Below, piece by piece: positions 32,512-43,442 of a stretch of 64,000 nt of DNA (positions are counted from its first letter, which is position 1; each line of letters begins with the position of its first letter). Source of the DNA: Mercurialis annua (lineage: Eukaryota; Streptophyta; Magnoliopsida; Malpighiales; Euphorbiaceae); NCBI RefSeq assembly GCF_937616625.2, contig NC_065570.1, forward strand, positions 6,396,001 through 6,460,000, written 5' to 3'. The position numbers were made by a program, and so were the translations under genes. The notes under the pieces were generated by a model. It had not been told where the DNA came from. It did no database searches and worked only from the letters and a program-made list of their open reading frames with translations.

Positions 32512-35500
32512 TCAGAATTCATCTAACTCATTCAATTGAAGCAATCTGTTTTCCCCCGCCTTCTTGAAGTCAAAGTTCAACTTTTTAATAGCCCAATACG
32601 CTCTATGCTCAAGCTCTAGAGGAAGATGACACGCCTTCCCATAAACAATACGGAATGGTGACATACCGAGTGGAGTTTTGTAGGCCGTCCTATACGCCCA
32701 CAATGCATCATCCAATTTCAAAGACCAATCTTTCCGGGATCCATTCACCGTCTTCTCTAGAATTCTTTTCAATTCACGGTTCGAAACCTCAACTTGACCA
32801 CTCGTTTGGGGGTGATAAGGTGTGGCGACCCGGTGATGTACATTGTACTTCCTCATAAGAGCTTGAAATTGCCGATTGCAAAAATGCGAACCACCGTCAC
32901 TAATAACCACTCTAGGAGTCCCAAACCGATTCACTAGCCGCTTGAGAAAACTCAACACCACTTTAGCATCGTTAGTGGGCAAAGCCTCCGCTTCTACCCA
33001 TTTTGAAACATAATCCACACATACCAAAATGTATTGGTTTTTGAATGATACCGGAAAAGGCCCCATGAAATCTATACCCCATACATCAAATATCTCCACT
33101 TCTTGAACCGAAGTCAAAGGCATCTCGTCTCTTTTTGAGATGTTGCCTACACGTTGACACCGATCACAATGGTCAACAAACTCTTTAGCATCACGAAATA
33201 AAGTTGGCCAAAAGAACCCGCTCTCAAGCACTCTAGCGGCGGTTCTAGCCGAACCATAATGTCCGGTCTCATGACATGAACTCAAAATGGGCATCATTTC
33301 CCCCAAGGACACACATCGTCTCAACATTCCATCGCCACATACTTTAAACAAGAAAGGTTCATCCCACAAGTACCTTTTAACATCAGATAAGAACTTCTTC
33401 CTTTTGTGGGATGTCAAGTCCGGAGGAATGACTCCCGATGAGAGGTAATTTGCAAAATCGGCATACCATGGTGTCTCCACTTCCCGAATCATCATAAGAG
33501 TTTCGTCCGAAAACCGCTCATTAATCTCCACACCAATAGGAGTTGGTTCTGGATTCTCGAATCTCGAAAGGTGATCCGCCACCACATTCTCCGTACCTTT
33601 CTTGTCTCGGATTTCTACATCGAACTCTTGCATGAGAAGAATCCACCGAATGAGCCTTGGCTTTGCATCTTGCTTAGTGAATAGATACCGTAAAGCGGCA
33701 TGATCGGTGTATATGATGCATTTCGACCCAAGCAAATATTGTCTAAACTTGTCGAGAGCAAAGACAACCGCCAACATCTCCTTTTCGGTAGTGGTATAGT
33801 TGAGTTGTGCTCCCGCCATAGTTCTACTAGCGTAGTAGATCACATGCACCCGCTTGTCCTTTCTTTGCCCCAACACGCAACCCAATGCTTGGTCACTAGC
33901 ATCACACATTAGCTCAAAAGGCAAACTCCAATCCGGAGATGATATAATGGGAGCGGTCACAAGTGCCTCCTTTAGCTTCTCAAAAGCATCTTGACATTCC
34001 CTTGTGAAGTCAAACGGCGCATCTTTTACTAGCAAACTTGTCAAAGGTCGTGCAATAGACGAAAAATCCTTAATGAATCGCCGGTAAAAACCCGCGTGGC
34101 CCAAAAATGCCCGAACTCCTTTGACCGTAGTCGGAGCGACTAATTTTTCAATAACCGACGTCTTTGCCCTATCCACTTCAATTCCCGCCTCCGATATCCT
34201 ATGCCCGAGTACAATGCCTTCATCCACCATGAAGTGGCACTTTTCCCAATTTAGCACCAAATTTGTCTCCACACATCGTGCTAAAACCCGCCTTAGATTC
34301 GCTAAACAACTGTCGAACGAATCGCCAAACACGGAGAAGTCATCCATGATCACCTCCATAATATCTTCAATCATATCATTAAAGATTGAGGTCATACATC
34401 TTTGAAATGTGGCGGGTGCGTTGCATAGTCCGAAGGGCATTCTCCGATATGCAAAGGTACCGTAGGGGCATGTGAAGGTCGTCTTCTCTTGATCTTCCGG
34501 GAGGATTAATATTTGATCGTACCCGGAATACCCATTGAGGAAACAATAGAACTTGTGTCCCGCTACCCTTTCTAACATTTGATCGATAAATGGTAGCGGA
34601 AAATGATCTTTTCGGGTTATCTCATTGAGCTTCCGATAATCGATGCATACTCGCCAACCGGTTACCGTCCTTGTGGAGATTTGCTCTCCTTTTTCACTCT
34701 CCACCATTGTCATACCTCCCTTTTTAGGAACACATTGAATGGGACTAACCCACTCACTATCCGAAATCGGATAGATTATTCCGGCGTCGAGGAGCTTGAC
34801 GATCTCTTTGTGCACTACCTCCTTCATATTCGGATTTAATCTTCGTTGCCTTTGAGCCGACTTCTTTGACTCGTCTTCGAGATTAATCTTATGCATCACA
34901 ATTTGAGGACTTATTCCTCGAATCTCGGAGATTTGCCAACCCATTGCTAACATGTGCTCTTTCACCACTTGCACAACCTTCCTTTCTTGATCCTTAGAGA
35001 GCTTGTTTGAGATGATTATCGGCAAGGTCTCATTCTCCCCAATAAAAGTATATCGGAGGTGTGGCGGAAGCGGCTTCATTTCAACCTTCGGGGGCAACTC
35101 CGAAGATGGTGGAGTCACACCATTGCTCTTGTTTAAACTTTCCGGCTTCGGTTCATCCTCTCTAGTATATTCATCATCCCCCGACTCGGAATGAAACGAA
35201 ACTTGAGAGATTTGTTGAGGATAAATTTCTACCCTCTTTGCTTCGTTCAACAATTGCACATTCTCCCGGAGTTGCTCTTCCACAATCTCATCAATCACAT
35301 CAATTCTCATGCAATCCTCCTCCTCGATGGCATTCCGCATCACTCTCTTCATATCAAACTCCACACTTTCCTCATCAATTCTCAAGGTGAGCTTGCCGGC
35401 ATGAACATCAATGAGAGCACGCCCGGTGTTCATAAAAGGGCGACCAAGAATCATAGGACATTCTTTATCTACCGCATAGTCTAAGATCACAAAATCCACC

Positions 35501-36039
35501 GGAAAGATGAATTTATCCATTTTAACGAGTACGTCTTCCACTATCTCATACGGCTTTTTGAGAGAGTGATCGGCAAGTTGCAATACCATCGAGGTGTGCT
35601 TTACCGGTTGATCACCAAACAAAGACCTAAAAAGAAACAATGGCATCAAATTAATACTCGCTCCAAGATCACACAAGCAATTTATAGCATTCATATTTCC
35701 TATAGTGCAAGGTATAGAAAAACTCCCTGGATCTTTAAGCTTTATCGGTAAGTTGCTTTGGATTATGGAACTACAATGCTCCGTGAGCGGTATTGTCCCA
35801 CCTTGCTCCCAACTACGCTTGTTCATAATTATGTCTTTCAAGAATTTTGCATATTGGGGCATCTCCCGAAGTGCATCCGCCAAGCTTAGATTGATTTGCA
35901 ATTTCTTGAAAATCTCAAGGAACTTGTGAAATTTTTTGTTCCCTTGAGCTTTCCTTAGCCGGCTTGGGAATGGAACCGGTGGTACAAACGGTGGCGGCGG
36001 TGGTGGCCTCACATAGGGCTCTTCAACCTCGATAACCAC
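32512..36039 (-). CDS. Athila pol polyprotein (protease-RT-RNase H-integrase), defective
   Basis: The protease motif is Asp124-L-G-A-S-I-N-L-M. The RT (about 395-640) has M-D-D at residues 565-567. In motif A, where the family has the catalytic Asp of L-D-G-Y-S-G-Y, codon 502 (34534-34536) is AAT, Asn. RNase H follows (D-A-S-D-Q-A-L-G). The integrase has a zinc domain (H..H..C-D-R-C) and the D-D-E residues in G-I-D-F-M-G-P, S-D-G-G and Q-V-E-V. The ORF follows the gag stop (TAA, 36040-36042) in the same frame and has no own ATG at its start. It ends early at TGA 32512-32514. The Asn502 change should disable reverse transcription. Confidence 0.9.
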   Translation of the reverse strand: MVIEVEEPYVRPPPPPPFVPPVPFPSRLRKAQGNKKFHKFLEIFKKLQINLSLADALREMPQYAKFLKDIIMNKRSWEQGGTIPLTEHCSSIIQSNLPIKLKDPGSFSIPCTIGNMNAINCLCDLGASINLMPLFLFRSLFGDQPVKHTSMVLQLADHSLKKPYEIVEDVLVKMDKFIFPVDFVILDYAVDKECPMILGRPFMNTGRALIDVHAGKLTLRIDEESVEFDMKRVMRNAIEEEDCMRIDVIDEIVEEQLRENVQLLNEAKRVEIYPQQISQVSFHSESGDDEYTREDEPKPESLNKSNGVTPPSSELPPKVEMKPLPPHLRYTFIGENETLPIIISNKLSKDQERKVVQVVKEHMLAMGWQISEIRGISPQIVMHKINLEDESKKSAQRQRRLNPNMKEVVHKEIVKLLDAGIIYPISDSEWVSPIQCVPKKGGMTMVESEKGEQISTRTVTGWRVCIDYRKLNEITRKDHFPLPFIDQMLERVAGHKFYCFLNGYSGYDQILILPEDQEKTTFTCPYGTFAYRRMPFGLCNAPATFQRCMTSIFNDMIEDIMEVIMDDFSVFGDSFDSCLANLRRVLARCVETNLVLNWEKCHFMVDEGIVLGHRISEAGIEVDRAKTSVIEKLVAPTTVKGVRAFLGHAGFYRRFIKDFSSIARPLTSLLVKDAPFDFTRECQDAFEKLKEALVTAPIISSPDWSLPFELMCDASDQALGCVLGQRKDKRVHVIYYASRTMAGAQLNYTTTEKEMLAVVFALDKFRQYLLGSKCIIYTDHAALRYLFTKQDAKPRLIRWILLMQEFDVEIRDKKGTENVVADHLSRFENPEPTPIGVEINERFSDETLMMIREVETPWYADFANYLSSGVIPPDLTSHKRKKFLSDVKRYLWDEPFLFKVCGDGMLRRCVSLGEMMPILSSCHETGHYGSARTAARVLESGFFWPTLFRDAKEFVDHCDRCQRVGNISKRDEMPLTSVQEVEIFDVWGIDFMGPFPVSFKNQYILVCVDYVSKWVEAEALPTNDAKVVLSFLKRLVNRFGTPRVVISDGGSHFCNRQFQALMRKYNVHHRVATPYHPQTSGQVEVSNRELKRILEKTVNGSRKDWSLKLDDALWAYRTAYKTPLGMSPFRIVYGKACHLPLELEHRAYWAIKKLNFDFKKAGENRLLQLNELDEF

Positions 36040-37752
36040 TTACTCACATTCCGTTGGTAGTTCTTGGCTTGAGCTTGCTACATCAACAATCACTTGAGGC
36101 TCATCCTCCTCAACAACATGCTTCTTCCCATTGGCTTTCTCAAGGTTTCTCCCGCTTCGGAGCTCTACCGCCTTAACTTGCTCTCTAGGGTTGTTTTCCG
36201 TAGTGGATGGCAACCCTCCTTGAGGTCTTCCTTGAAGTGAAATCGCCATTTGAGAAATTTGAGTTTCCAAATGATGGATAGTAGAAGCTTGATTCTTCTC
36301 CCTTTGCTCCATTTTCTCTAACTTCTCTAGTACCTTGGAAAGCACATTTCCCTCATCCGTATTCTTTTGTGGTTGGAATCCCGGAGGGTGTTGAGGTCTA
36401 CCACCATAGTTGTTTCCTTGCCCTTGATGGTTATGATAAGGGCCTTGATAAGGACCTTGTTGTTGGGGCCTATTTCCTCCTTGGAAATTAGGACCCGCTT
36501 GTTGATTTGCTTGCACATTGCCTTGGCTCTCTTGATTCCTCCATCCAAAGTTAGGATGGTTTCTCCATCCCGGATTGTAGGTATTCGAGTAAGGATCATT
36601 CCCTTGGCGTTGACCTCCCACATAATTCACTTGTTCGCTCCAAGTTTGACCCGTGGCATAGCACTCATTACTTCCATGATTGAAATCTCCACAATGCTCA
36701 CAACCTACTTGGACACACGCAACCGGAGCATTCCGTGGAGCCACTTGCTTCTTCAAGGCATCAACTTGACTTTGCAAAGAGGCATTCATAGCTTTCATTG
36801 CTTCAAACTCCTTGGATTGATCAAGTGTCATTAATGCCTTTTGAGCCGGTGGTCTTCTCCTTTCCGAGGACCAAGTGCTACTCACCATAGCTAATTTTTC
36901 AATCAACTCATTAGCCTCATCAAGCGTCTTTTGCATCAAAGAACCTCCCGGGGCCGAATCAATGGTAGATCTTGTAATATCACCCAAACCATTATAGAAT
37001 ATTTGAAGCACATGCTCCCTTAAAAGTCGATGATGAGGTACGTGCCTTTGGAGATCCTTGAACCTCTCCCAAGTTTCATAGAGAGATTCCCCCTCATATT
37101 GGTAATAATCAATGATGTCCTTCGTCAACTTTGCGGTTCTCCCCATCGGAAAGTACTTGTGAAGGAAAGCTTGAGCAAGATCCCGCCAATTGTGGATTGA
37201 TGCATTAGGTAGTGATCGAAGCCACAAGCTAGCCTTATCTCTTAGTGAGAATGGAAACATCCGAAGCATGATTTGATCGGAGGTGACATTATGGAGCTTG
37301 AATGTGTCCAACACTCCCAAGAACTTGGCTATGTGTTCATTCAGATCCTCACTTGGTAACCCAAAGAATTGGCACCGATTCTCTAGGAGTTGAATCGTGC
37401 TAGGCTTGATCTCAAAAGTAGCCGCGGTGACCGGTCTTGCAAAGCACCCATAGGTAGCATTATCCACATCCGGGAGGAAGAAATCCCCCAAAGTTTGTCT
37501 TTGTGCTTGATGGCCTTGAACTTGAGGGTGATTGTCCCCTTGTTGCTCTTGCCGATTTCTCTCATCGAGTGGAGGAGGCGGATGTTGCCTCACTCCATCG
37601 TCTTGAGGGTGATAATGCTCCTCCTCATAGTTATCATCCCCATGTTCCATGATAACGGGTATACGATTCTCCCTTCTCACACTTCTTTCAAATCTCCCGA
37701 GGTTGTCTTGAAACGGTTCTAGCGGAAGATTGGCCCTTTGTGTATTGTGCAT
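36040..37752 (-). CDS. Athila gag protein, 570 aa
   Basis: This is the capsid/nucleocapsid protein of the element. A charged, Gln/His-rich N-terminus (1-90) precedes the retrotransposon gag domain (about 130-260, with W-L-R-S-L-P and F-L-H-K-Y-F-P). A CCHC zinc knuckle has Cys351, Cys354, His359 and Cys364. A Gly/Gln/Asn-rich stretch follows (about 375-470), then a helical segment. The ORF closes with TAA at 36040-36042. Pol continues in the same frame. Whether the stop is a normal read-through site or a mutation cannot be told from one copy. Confidence 0.92.
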   Translation of the reverse strand: MHNTQRANLPLEPFQDNLGRFERSVRRENRIPVIMEHGDDNYEEEHYHPQDDGVRQHPPPPLDERNRQEQQGDNHPQVQGHQAQRQTLGDFFLPDVDNATYGCFARPVTAATFEIKPSTIQLLENRCQFFGLPSEDLNEHIAKFLGVLDTFKLHNVTSDQIMLRMFPFSLRDKASLWLRSLPNASIHNWRDLAQAFLHKYFPMGRTAKLTKDIIDYYQYEGESLYETWERFKDLQRHVPHHRLLREHVLQIFYNGLGDITRSTIDSAPGGSLMQKTLDEANELIEKLAMVSSTWSSERRRPPAQKALMTLDQSKEFEAMKAMNASLQSQVDALKKQVAPRNAPVACVQVGCEHCGDFNHGSNECYATGQTWSEQVNYVGGQRQGNDPYSNTYNPGWRNHPNFGWRNQESQGNVQANQQAGPNFQGGNRPQQQGPYQGPYHNHQGQGNNYGGRPQHPPGFQPQKNTDEGNVLSKVLEKLEKMEQREKNQASTIHHLETQISQMAISLQGRPQGGLPSTTENNPREQVKAVELRSGRNLEKANGKKHVVEEDEPQVIVDVASSSQELPTECE

Positions 37753-37903
37753 ACACTATAGTCGATCTCCTACATACACAACAACAAACAAACCACGCGT
37801 AAATCCGGAAAGAAGCAAAAACAACAAAAGTGATAAAAACATAAAATAGAGCTAACTCGACCGAACAATAACTAATTTCAAACAATCAATAAACACTCGT
37901 CAC

Positions 37904-37921
37904 TCCCCGGCAACGGCGCCA
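37904..37921 (-). promoter_or_regulatory. Primer-binding site, tRNA-Asp type
   Basis: On the minus strand TGGCGCCGTTGCCGGGGA lies six bases inside the 5' LTR. It is complementary to the 3' end of plant tRNA-Asp (CCCCGGCAACGGCGCCA), the primer used by Athila/Tat elements. Confidence 0.9.
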
Positions 37922-37927
37922 AAAACT

Positions 37928-39508
37928 TGTTGGGTAAAAACCCAACTCGTAATACTCGGTAAATACGAGATCGTACCCACAAGGAGTGAATTAGGAGCAA
38001 TCGATGAGAATGAATTTTAGTTATGATTCAATTCGTTTAGCGAAGCACAAATAGTTGAAGTTTCAAGTATCCGATTACTACTTTAGAAATAAACTAAACG
38101 TGAAATTGCAATTAACAAGTAAGGAGAATTAAATAACAAGAATCTAATTCAATAAAAGGGGAAAGTCAAGGAGTTAGTAATCCAACCTAGGTTATGCAAT
38201 CATGATTGGTCAAAGTGTAAGATACTAAGGACCGAGCGAGGCCTAAAACGTCATTCCCGCTCTCTCGAGCCTCAAGGAATGCCAAAACCGCTATATAATC
38301 AATCAATCACACCAAGCTCACTCTCGTGTTACAAGGCAAACTAAACCATTATCAAACGATTAATCAATCCGCTCCAAGGTCACCTAGGTTCAAGCCCACT
38401 CTCGTGGTGCTCTCAATTCTAGGTTTTCTAACCTAAAAGTCGATCTAATCAACCACCTCTCGGTGTATCAATCAAACTATAATCAATGATTAAGGTAGCT
38501 AATCCTAATCAAGCAATGAGTAATAGGGAAGAAACATAAGCATACAACACTAAGAACCAACCAATCAATCAAACCCCTAAGTTATCATACTAACCCCCTA
38601 ACAAGGGAGTTTTAGCTACTCATATTTAGATTAACACAAACAATTAAGGAATAAGAAAAGTAGAACATTAAAGTAAGAAGAATTATCTTGATTAAATAAG
38701 TAGAACAAACAACCATAAAGATAATGAAGATTCACAATAAGTAGCTTGTAATAACAATGAAGATCTTGTTCTCATAAAGCAGATAAAACTTGCATTAAGC
38801 TCCAACAATGGAGGAAATATAAAAATCTGGAAATTCTATTGAAGAAGAAAAGGACTAAACTTATGGATTTCTAAAATTGGGAGAGGATTTAAAAGTACAA
38901 TCATAGAATAAAGTCTAGGAAAATCCTCTATACCTAAAATAGAGATAAGGCTCCTTATATAGTACTTACAAAAGAAGGAAAAAGACAAGCATTCATTTAC
39001 ACATGTGTTGGGCCCAAAATAGCAAATTAATAAAGCCTTGTTGCATCTTGAAATAAGATTTCCCCATTCCAGCAAGCCCAAGCTCGAATAGAGCTCCTTG
39101 GGCTTAATGAGGAGCCCGATTCGAGCTGCCATTTTCTGCTCCGGATCTCGATCTTCAAACCTTCGTAACTCGGTGTAGAAATGTCCGATTGAGTCGATTC
39201 TTGAACCGTTGAAAAGTTTAGGACGTATACTTTAACTTTCATGAAGATCACGAGTTCATTTGAGGCTTCTAGCTAGTCCAAATTGGTCAATTAGTGCCCA
39301 GGGGTCAGCTTTTCAGATTTGCAAATGAGCTTCCGCATCGCTTTTGTCGTCTTTTCCAACTTTTGCACCAAAATGCTTCCGCAATGCTCCTAAGTACCTG
39401 AAATACTAAAACACGTAATAAGACATTGGAAATACCATAAAACCGTGATAAAACGTTAATAAAGCATGCGGAAACGACACTAAAGATAGGAGTAAAATAC
39501 TCCTATCA
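37928..39508 (-). repeat. 5' LTR of the Athila-type element
   Basis: A 1581-bp partner of 26840-28420. The differences I can see are single bases near the start (AATTCTCGG/AATACTCGG, AAGGGGTG/AAGGAGTG), one at CTATCTAATC/CTATATAATC, two near 39209-39227 and a cluster of three near 39421-39431. Transcription would run on the minus strand. Confidence 0.93.
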
Positions 39509-39978
39509 AATATCTAATTAGTATATAAGTTAAAAATGAAAGATTGTTTTAAACTATTTTTCAAATGAAAAGAGTACAATTTAATGCTTTTGGGTAGAGA
39601 TGAAACATAAAAACTCAAAATAGTGTACAAATGGTGTTTTTACAAGATCAGGGTATAAACGAAAAAAAAATATAAGGTGGGGTTTTTTTATGGAATTAAA
39701 CCTAAAATAAATGGTGCAGATTAGTTTAATTAAATTTGAACTTTTTGATATGCACCATTCATCTTGTAATGAATGGTGTAGATTTAATAAAAATGACCCC
39801 TTATGTTCAAATGAACATGAGATAATTCTAATTCAAGTCATTTTCCTATTTAAAGGGAAGTCAACCCATCAACTATCCGGAAAGTAGATTGACAAAAATG
39901 AATCAAGTAAGAAAAATATACTATTTTCCAAAAAGTTAAATTTTCTTATTGAACTTACCCCAATCAAGTGAGACCTCA

Positions 39979-40189
39979 GTATTGCCATTGCACGTGGGAA
40001 AGTAAATTAGTGTTCATTCTATTTATAACTGGACATCTTTTTATAGTTCTATTTATAACCGGACATCTATCCATAGAGTGCTATGGATCTATCTAGGGCA
40101 TCCCCGATGGCCTATCATATCTCTTAGAATTTTATAGAAAAAAGGCCTAATTACTTAAAAACCACCCAGCTTATAACTTTTTTTATTTA
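39979..40189. other. Intergenic with a short direct repeat
   Basis: CTATTTATAAC(T/C)GGACATCT occurs twice, at about 40019 and 40052. Nothing else is recognised. Confidence 0.5.
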
Positions 40190-40990
40190 CAGTCGACCCT
40201 CTGATAATTAATATTTAATAAATTAATAATTCTAATATTTAATAGAAAATTAAGGATACCAACTTCGTTCCACGTCGGATAATTAATAATTATAGTATTT
40301 AATAATTAATAAAATTTAAAACATATTATATATGTATATTAATTATTAGATTGATTTTTTAAAAGAATAAATATTTATATATAAATATAATAAATTATTT
40401 AATTTATATGTAGGATATAAAATTATTGTTCAACTCTTAATTTAATGAAGAGGAGGAAGATAATGAGTATGAAATAATTTATTGATGTGCAAGATGAAAA
40501 TATTGTTCATGAAATCTTATCAGATGAAGAATTACTTGATTTGGAGGATGACAATAAAAATGAAGAGGATGAAGATAATGACACAGAAGAAGTAATAAAA
40601 AATACAACAATTGGTGATTTATTTCGGCAACATAAACCTTGATTTGTAAGGTGGAAGCTGAAATACTATCAAATTATGACTTTCTTGTTTATTTGAGAAA
40701 ATTTCAAAGAAAGTTATTAGCTGAGCAGGTAAAAGAATATAAATCAACCCTAATCAAAAAGATATTAGAAGTTACTTTACTTTATAAATACAATTTTTTA
40801 ATAATTATTTTATTGTTTAATATCAAACTGGGATTTATTAAAGTGAATATAATATTTTTTTTTATATTGAGTGAGTGTAAAGTATATAATTAGTTGGCTT
40901 TTTTATAATATAATATGAATATTAGGTCTACAAATGCTTTAAAACATAATTTATAATTTTTATAATTTTTTTTATACAAATTCAATAAAT
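40190..40990 (+). mobile_element. Degenerate pogo/Lemi-like (Tc1/mariner) element
   Basis: It starts with CAGTCGACCCTCTGATAATTAATA after a TA, like the CAGT...CTCTATAAATTAATA ends of plant pogo-type elements. It continues with AATTAATAATTCTAATATTTAAT. The plus-strand frame at about 40483-40640 is acidic (E-L-L-D-L-E-D-D-N-K-N-E-E-D-E-D). A further piece reads D-F-L-V-Y-L-R-K-F-Q-R-K-L-L-A-E-Q (about 40678-40728). Both fit the C-terminal end of a pogo-type transposase. The frames are broken by stops and no right terminus is seen. Confidence 0.5.
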
Positions 40991-41010
40991 TAATAATTCT
41001 AATAATTTTT

Positions 41011-41290
41011 TTGTTGCTGTGCTGCTTCCGCGTGTAATTTGATCCTTCCGGAAGTAATTTTATTTCTTACTTTGACATGATGAGTTGATTACTTTTAAGT
41101 TAAAATTACTGTAATGTCGTTTTGTTGCTGTGCTGCCTCCGCGTGTAATTTGATCCTTTCGGAAGTAATTTTATTTCTTTCTTTGACACGATGAGTTGAT
41201 TGCTTTTGAGTTAAAATTAATGTAATGTTGTTTTGTTGTTGTGCTGCCTCCCCGTGTAATTTGATTCTTCGAATTTACTTTTTTTTTCCT
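41011..41290. repeat. 111-bp tandem repeat, about 2.5 copies
   Basis: TTGTTGCTGTGCTGCTTCCGC recurs (with changes) at 41011, 41122 and 41233, a constant 111-bp period. Each unit also has GTGTAATTTGATCCTT and GATGAGTTGATT. It may represent duplicated gene-upstream DNA, because the nucleotidyltransferase exons start 1.5 kb further on. Confidence 0.8.
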
Positions 41291-42752
41291 TCTTTGATAT
41301 GATGATGATGGTCTGGTAATTCTCGGTGGTGGTTGTTTTCAACGTGTTATGTCACTATGTAGATTGAAAAATATCATGAGATATTTCTAGAATGGGGCAA
41401 TGTGGCTTGCGTCTTTATCTTAAATTTGATGTTTTGTTGGATTACGGTTACTGGATGAATTTTAGTCTGTTACCTTCTATCTGTACCCCATACATCTTTT
41501 TTTGGAAGGTTTAATTGATGAGAATTTAGAAGTGCTCTGCGTTTATTATTGATGCCATTAGTACACAAGATTTTGCTCCAAAAGAGATGATGTTTGCCAC
41601 GTGTTCGATCTTTGCAAGTATTGTGAATTACAAATAGTAGCTCGACTACAAACTCGGTTAAATTCTGGTCCCTGATGTGTTATTCTCATAGTTGACGTTT
41701 TGGTCAATTGAACACGTTAAAACCAGCTAAAGGCTGGCTGTCTGGTTTAAAATCAGGTGACTGCAAGGTTGAATGGATAAATGTTTCATTTCAATAGGAA
41801 TCAAGTTAATTTTTCAGAAATAGACATTGACGCGAATTGAAGACCAACTCTTGTAAAAAGATAATGTGATAAGTATTATTTGAAGGGACTCAAATATTGC
41901 TACATTTTATTTAATTTTTTATCCTTATTTTTCAAGCCTTCCTGTTTGAAGCAGAGAACCTCCATACTTAAAATTGAATGAAATGAAGACAAGTATTGGG
42001 GAAGAGCTGAGACTACGGGCTAGGTAATTATGGGTTCAGCCCACCTCTGTCTTCAAGGAGAGGAGGAAAGCAATGGATTGTAGAGGCTATTTGTTCACTG
42101 GGATTTTTGGTATTTTATATATAAGTTCTGTTAGAGAGCATTGCAATTCTGAGTCTTGTTTTGGCTTTTTACTATTGCATCATGGTTATAATTTATATGA
42201 TTTGTGTAATAAATACAAAATCCAATCCATGCCATGATTAGGTGTTCCACTCCTTAAGGCTAATGATTTCTTCTGATCAATTATTGTAACTGTGCATTGG
42301 CCGAGCAACATAGCCACAATTTTCTTGACAATATATGATGTTGAGCTTTGATAAATGCATTTGTCCAACAACATATGTTTTAGTTAATAACAACACTCAA
42401 ACCAACTATAAGCGGGAAGATTTTTAATGACCTTAATTCTCAGGGAATATTCACTAGAGCTTATCAAAAATGATTTTTTTAAAGAAGTGCCATGCCAATG
42501 AATTTGACATGCATTGAAATTTGTGCTGTTATTTAGCACTTGAATGGTAGATTTCGTCTATGACCAATGAGATTTGCATTGCTCCATGAAGTATGTTGTT
42601 CATGGGCTGTTCTTACACTCTCTATCTTTTTTATCCGCAGTTTATAGATTTCCACTATGTTTTTGTGTCTTACCAAATGTTGCATCAGGTGTAAAATTTG
42701 AGTTGAGTAAAGCCTGTATTAGCTTTTTTTTTTTGAAAATTGCCTGCATTAG
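41291..42752. other. No gene recognised upstream of the nucleotidyltransferase remnant
   Basis: I looked here for the missing N-terminal exon(s) of the downstream gene and found none on either strand. The stretch is AT-rich with no clear repeat. Confidence 0.4.
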
Positions 42753-43165
42753 CTTCTAATGTATGTTTTTTCCCATTTGGGTCTGTTCCGCTGAAAACTT
42801 ATCTTCCTGATAGAGACATTGATTTGACTGCATTTGGTGGTATGAATGTTGAGGAAGCGCTAGCCAATGATGTGTGTTCTGCCCTTGAAAGAGAAGATCA
42901 GAACAGGAATGTTCAATTTATAGTGAAGGATATCCAGTTAATCAGGCAGAGGTTCTTTTCTTAACCCATCTTACTAGTGATCTTTGCTTGGGTCAAAGTG
43001 AAATTTTATGTGCGCATAAATATCTATATACATAAATATAATATGTCAGGTAAACTGCAGTCACCATAAGGGCATCACTTAACCTGCTTGATTATTTTTA
43101 TCATATATATAATGTGGTAGCAAATTTTGAGAATGTGGATTGTGTTGGATGGGAAAATGAATGTA

Positions 43166-43442
43166 CTACTCTATGATCTATCTGTCCCAAAAAGATTTGG
43201 AAATTTCTATTTTTAGATGTCCCAAAATAGTTGTCCAATTTATTATCTCAAAAGAATTTAAAACTTAATTTCCTTTATTATTCGTAATTAATAGTTAACT
43301 TGAAAAATTGATTGTTTCCAAGAAAATAAATAAGGGTATAAAAGAAAATGTAGTTAAAATAAGGTCAGTTGGTATTATATTTAATGTGTTTTCTTAAGCG
43401 CTTGAGAAGCCAAATGTTCCCACTTTTTTGAGACGGATGGAG
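43166..43442. mobile_element. Stowaway-like MITE in an intron of the nucleotidyltransferase remnant
   Basis: The left end (TACTACTCTATGATCTATC then TGTCCCAAAAAG) and the right end (CTTTTTTGAGACGGATGGAG) are diverged inverted copies of the CTCC...GTCCCAAAA type. TA follows at 43443-43444. Non-coding. Confidence 0.65.

Larger units (their letters stand above)
26840..39508 (-). mobile_element. Athila-type Ty3/Gypsy retrotransposon, 12.7 kb
   Basis: Two 1581-bp LTRs (26840-28420 and 37928-39508) run TG...CA. The 5-bp target duplication AATAT lies at 26835-26839 and 39509-39513. On the minus strand the order is 5' LTR, tRNA-Asp primer site, gag, pol (protease, RT, RNase H, integrase), a third ORF, purine tract, 3' LTR. 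The [10 protein letters not shown] protease, the [10 protein letters not shown] box, the tRNA-Asp primer and the extra 3' ORF together point to the Athila lineage. The LTRs differ at about eight positions by eye, so insertion is recent. Coding defects (see gag, pol, integrase tail) suggest it is not autonomous. Confidence 0.95.
26026..39978. mobile_element. Long-palindrome element of about 1.28 kb, split by the Athila insertion
   Basis: The left piece (26026-26834) and the right piece (39514-39978) are inverted copies of each other. The termini are TGAGGCCTCACTTGG and, inverted, TGAGGTCTCACTTGATT. Inward they share CTCATGTTCAAATAAACATG, TCTACACCATTCATTA, TTATACCCTGAACTTGTAAA and CATCTCTACCCAAAAG. 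The Athila element landed near the centre. No ORF belongs to this older element. Its superfamily is undetermined because no target duplication was clear. Confidence 0.75.
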
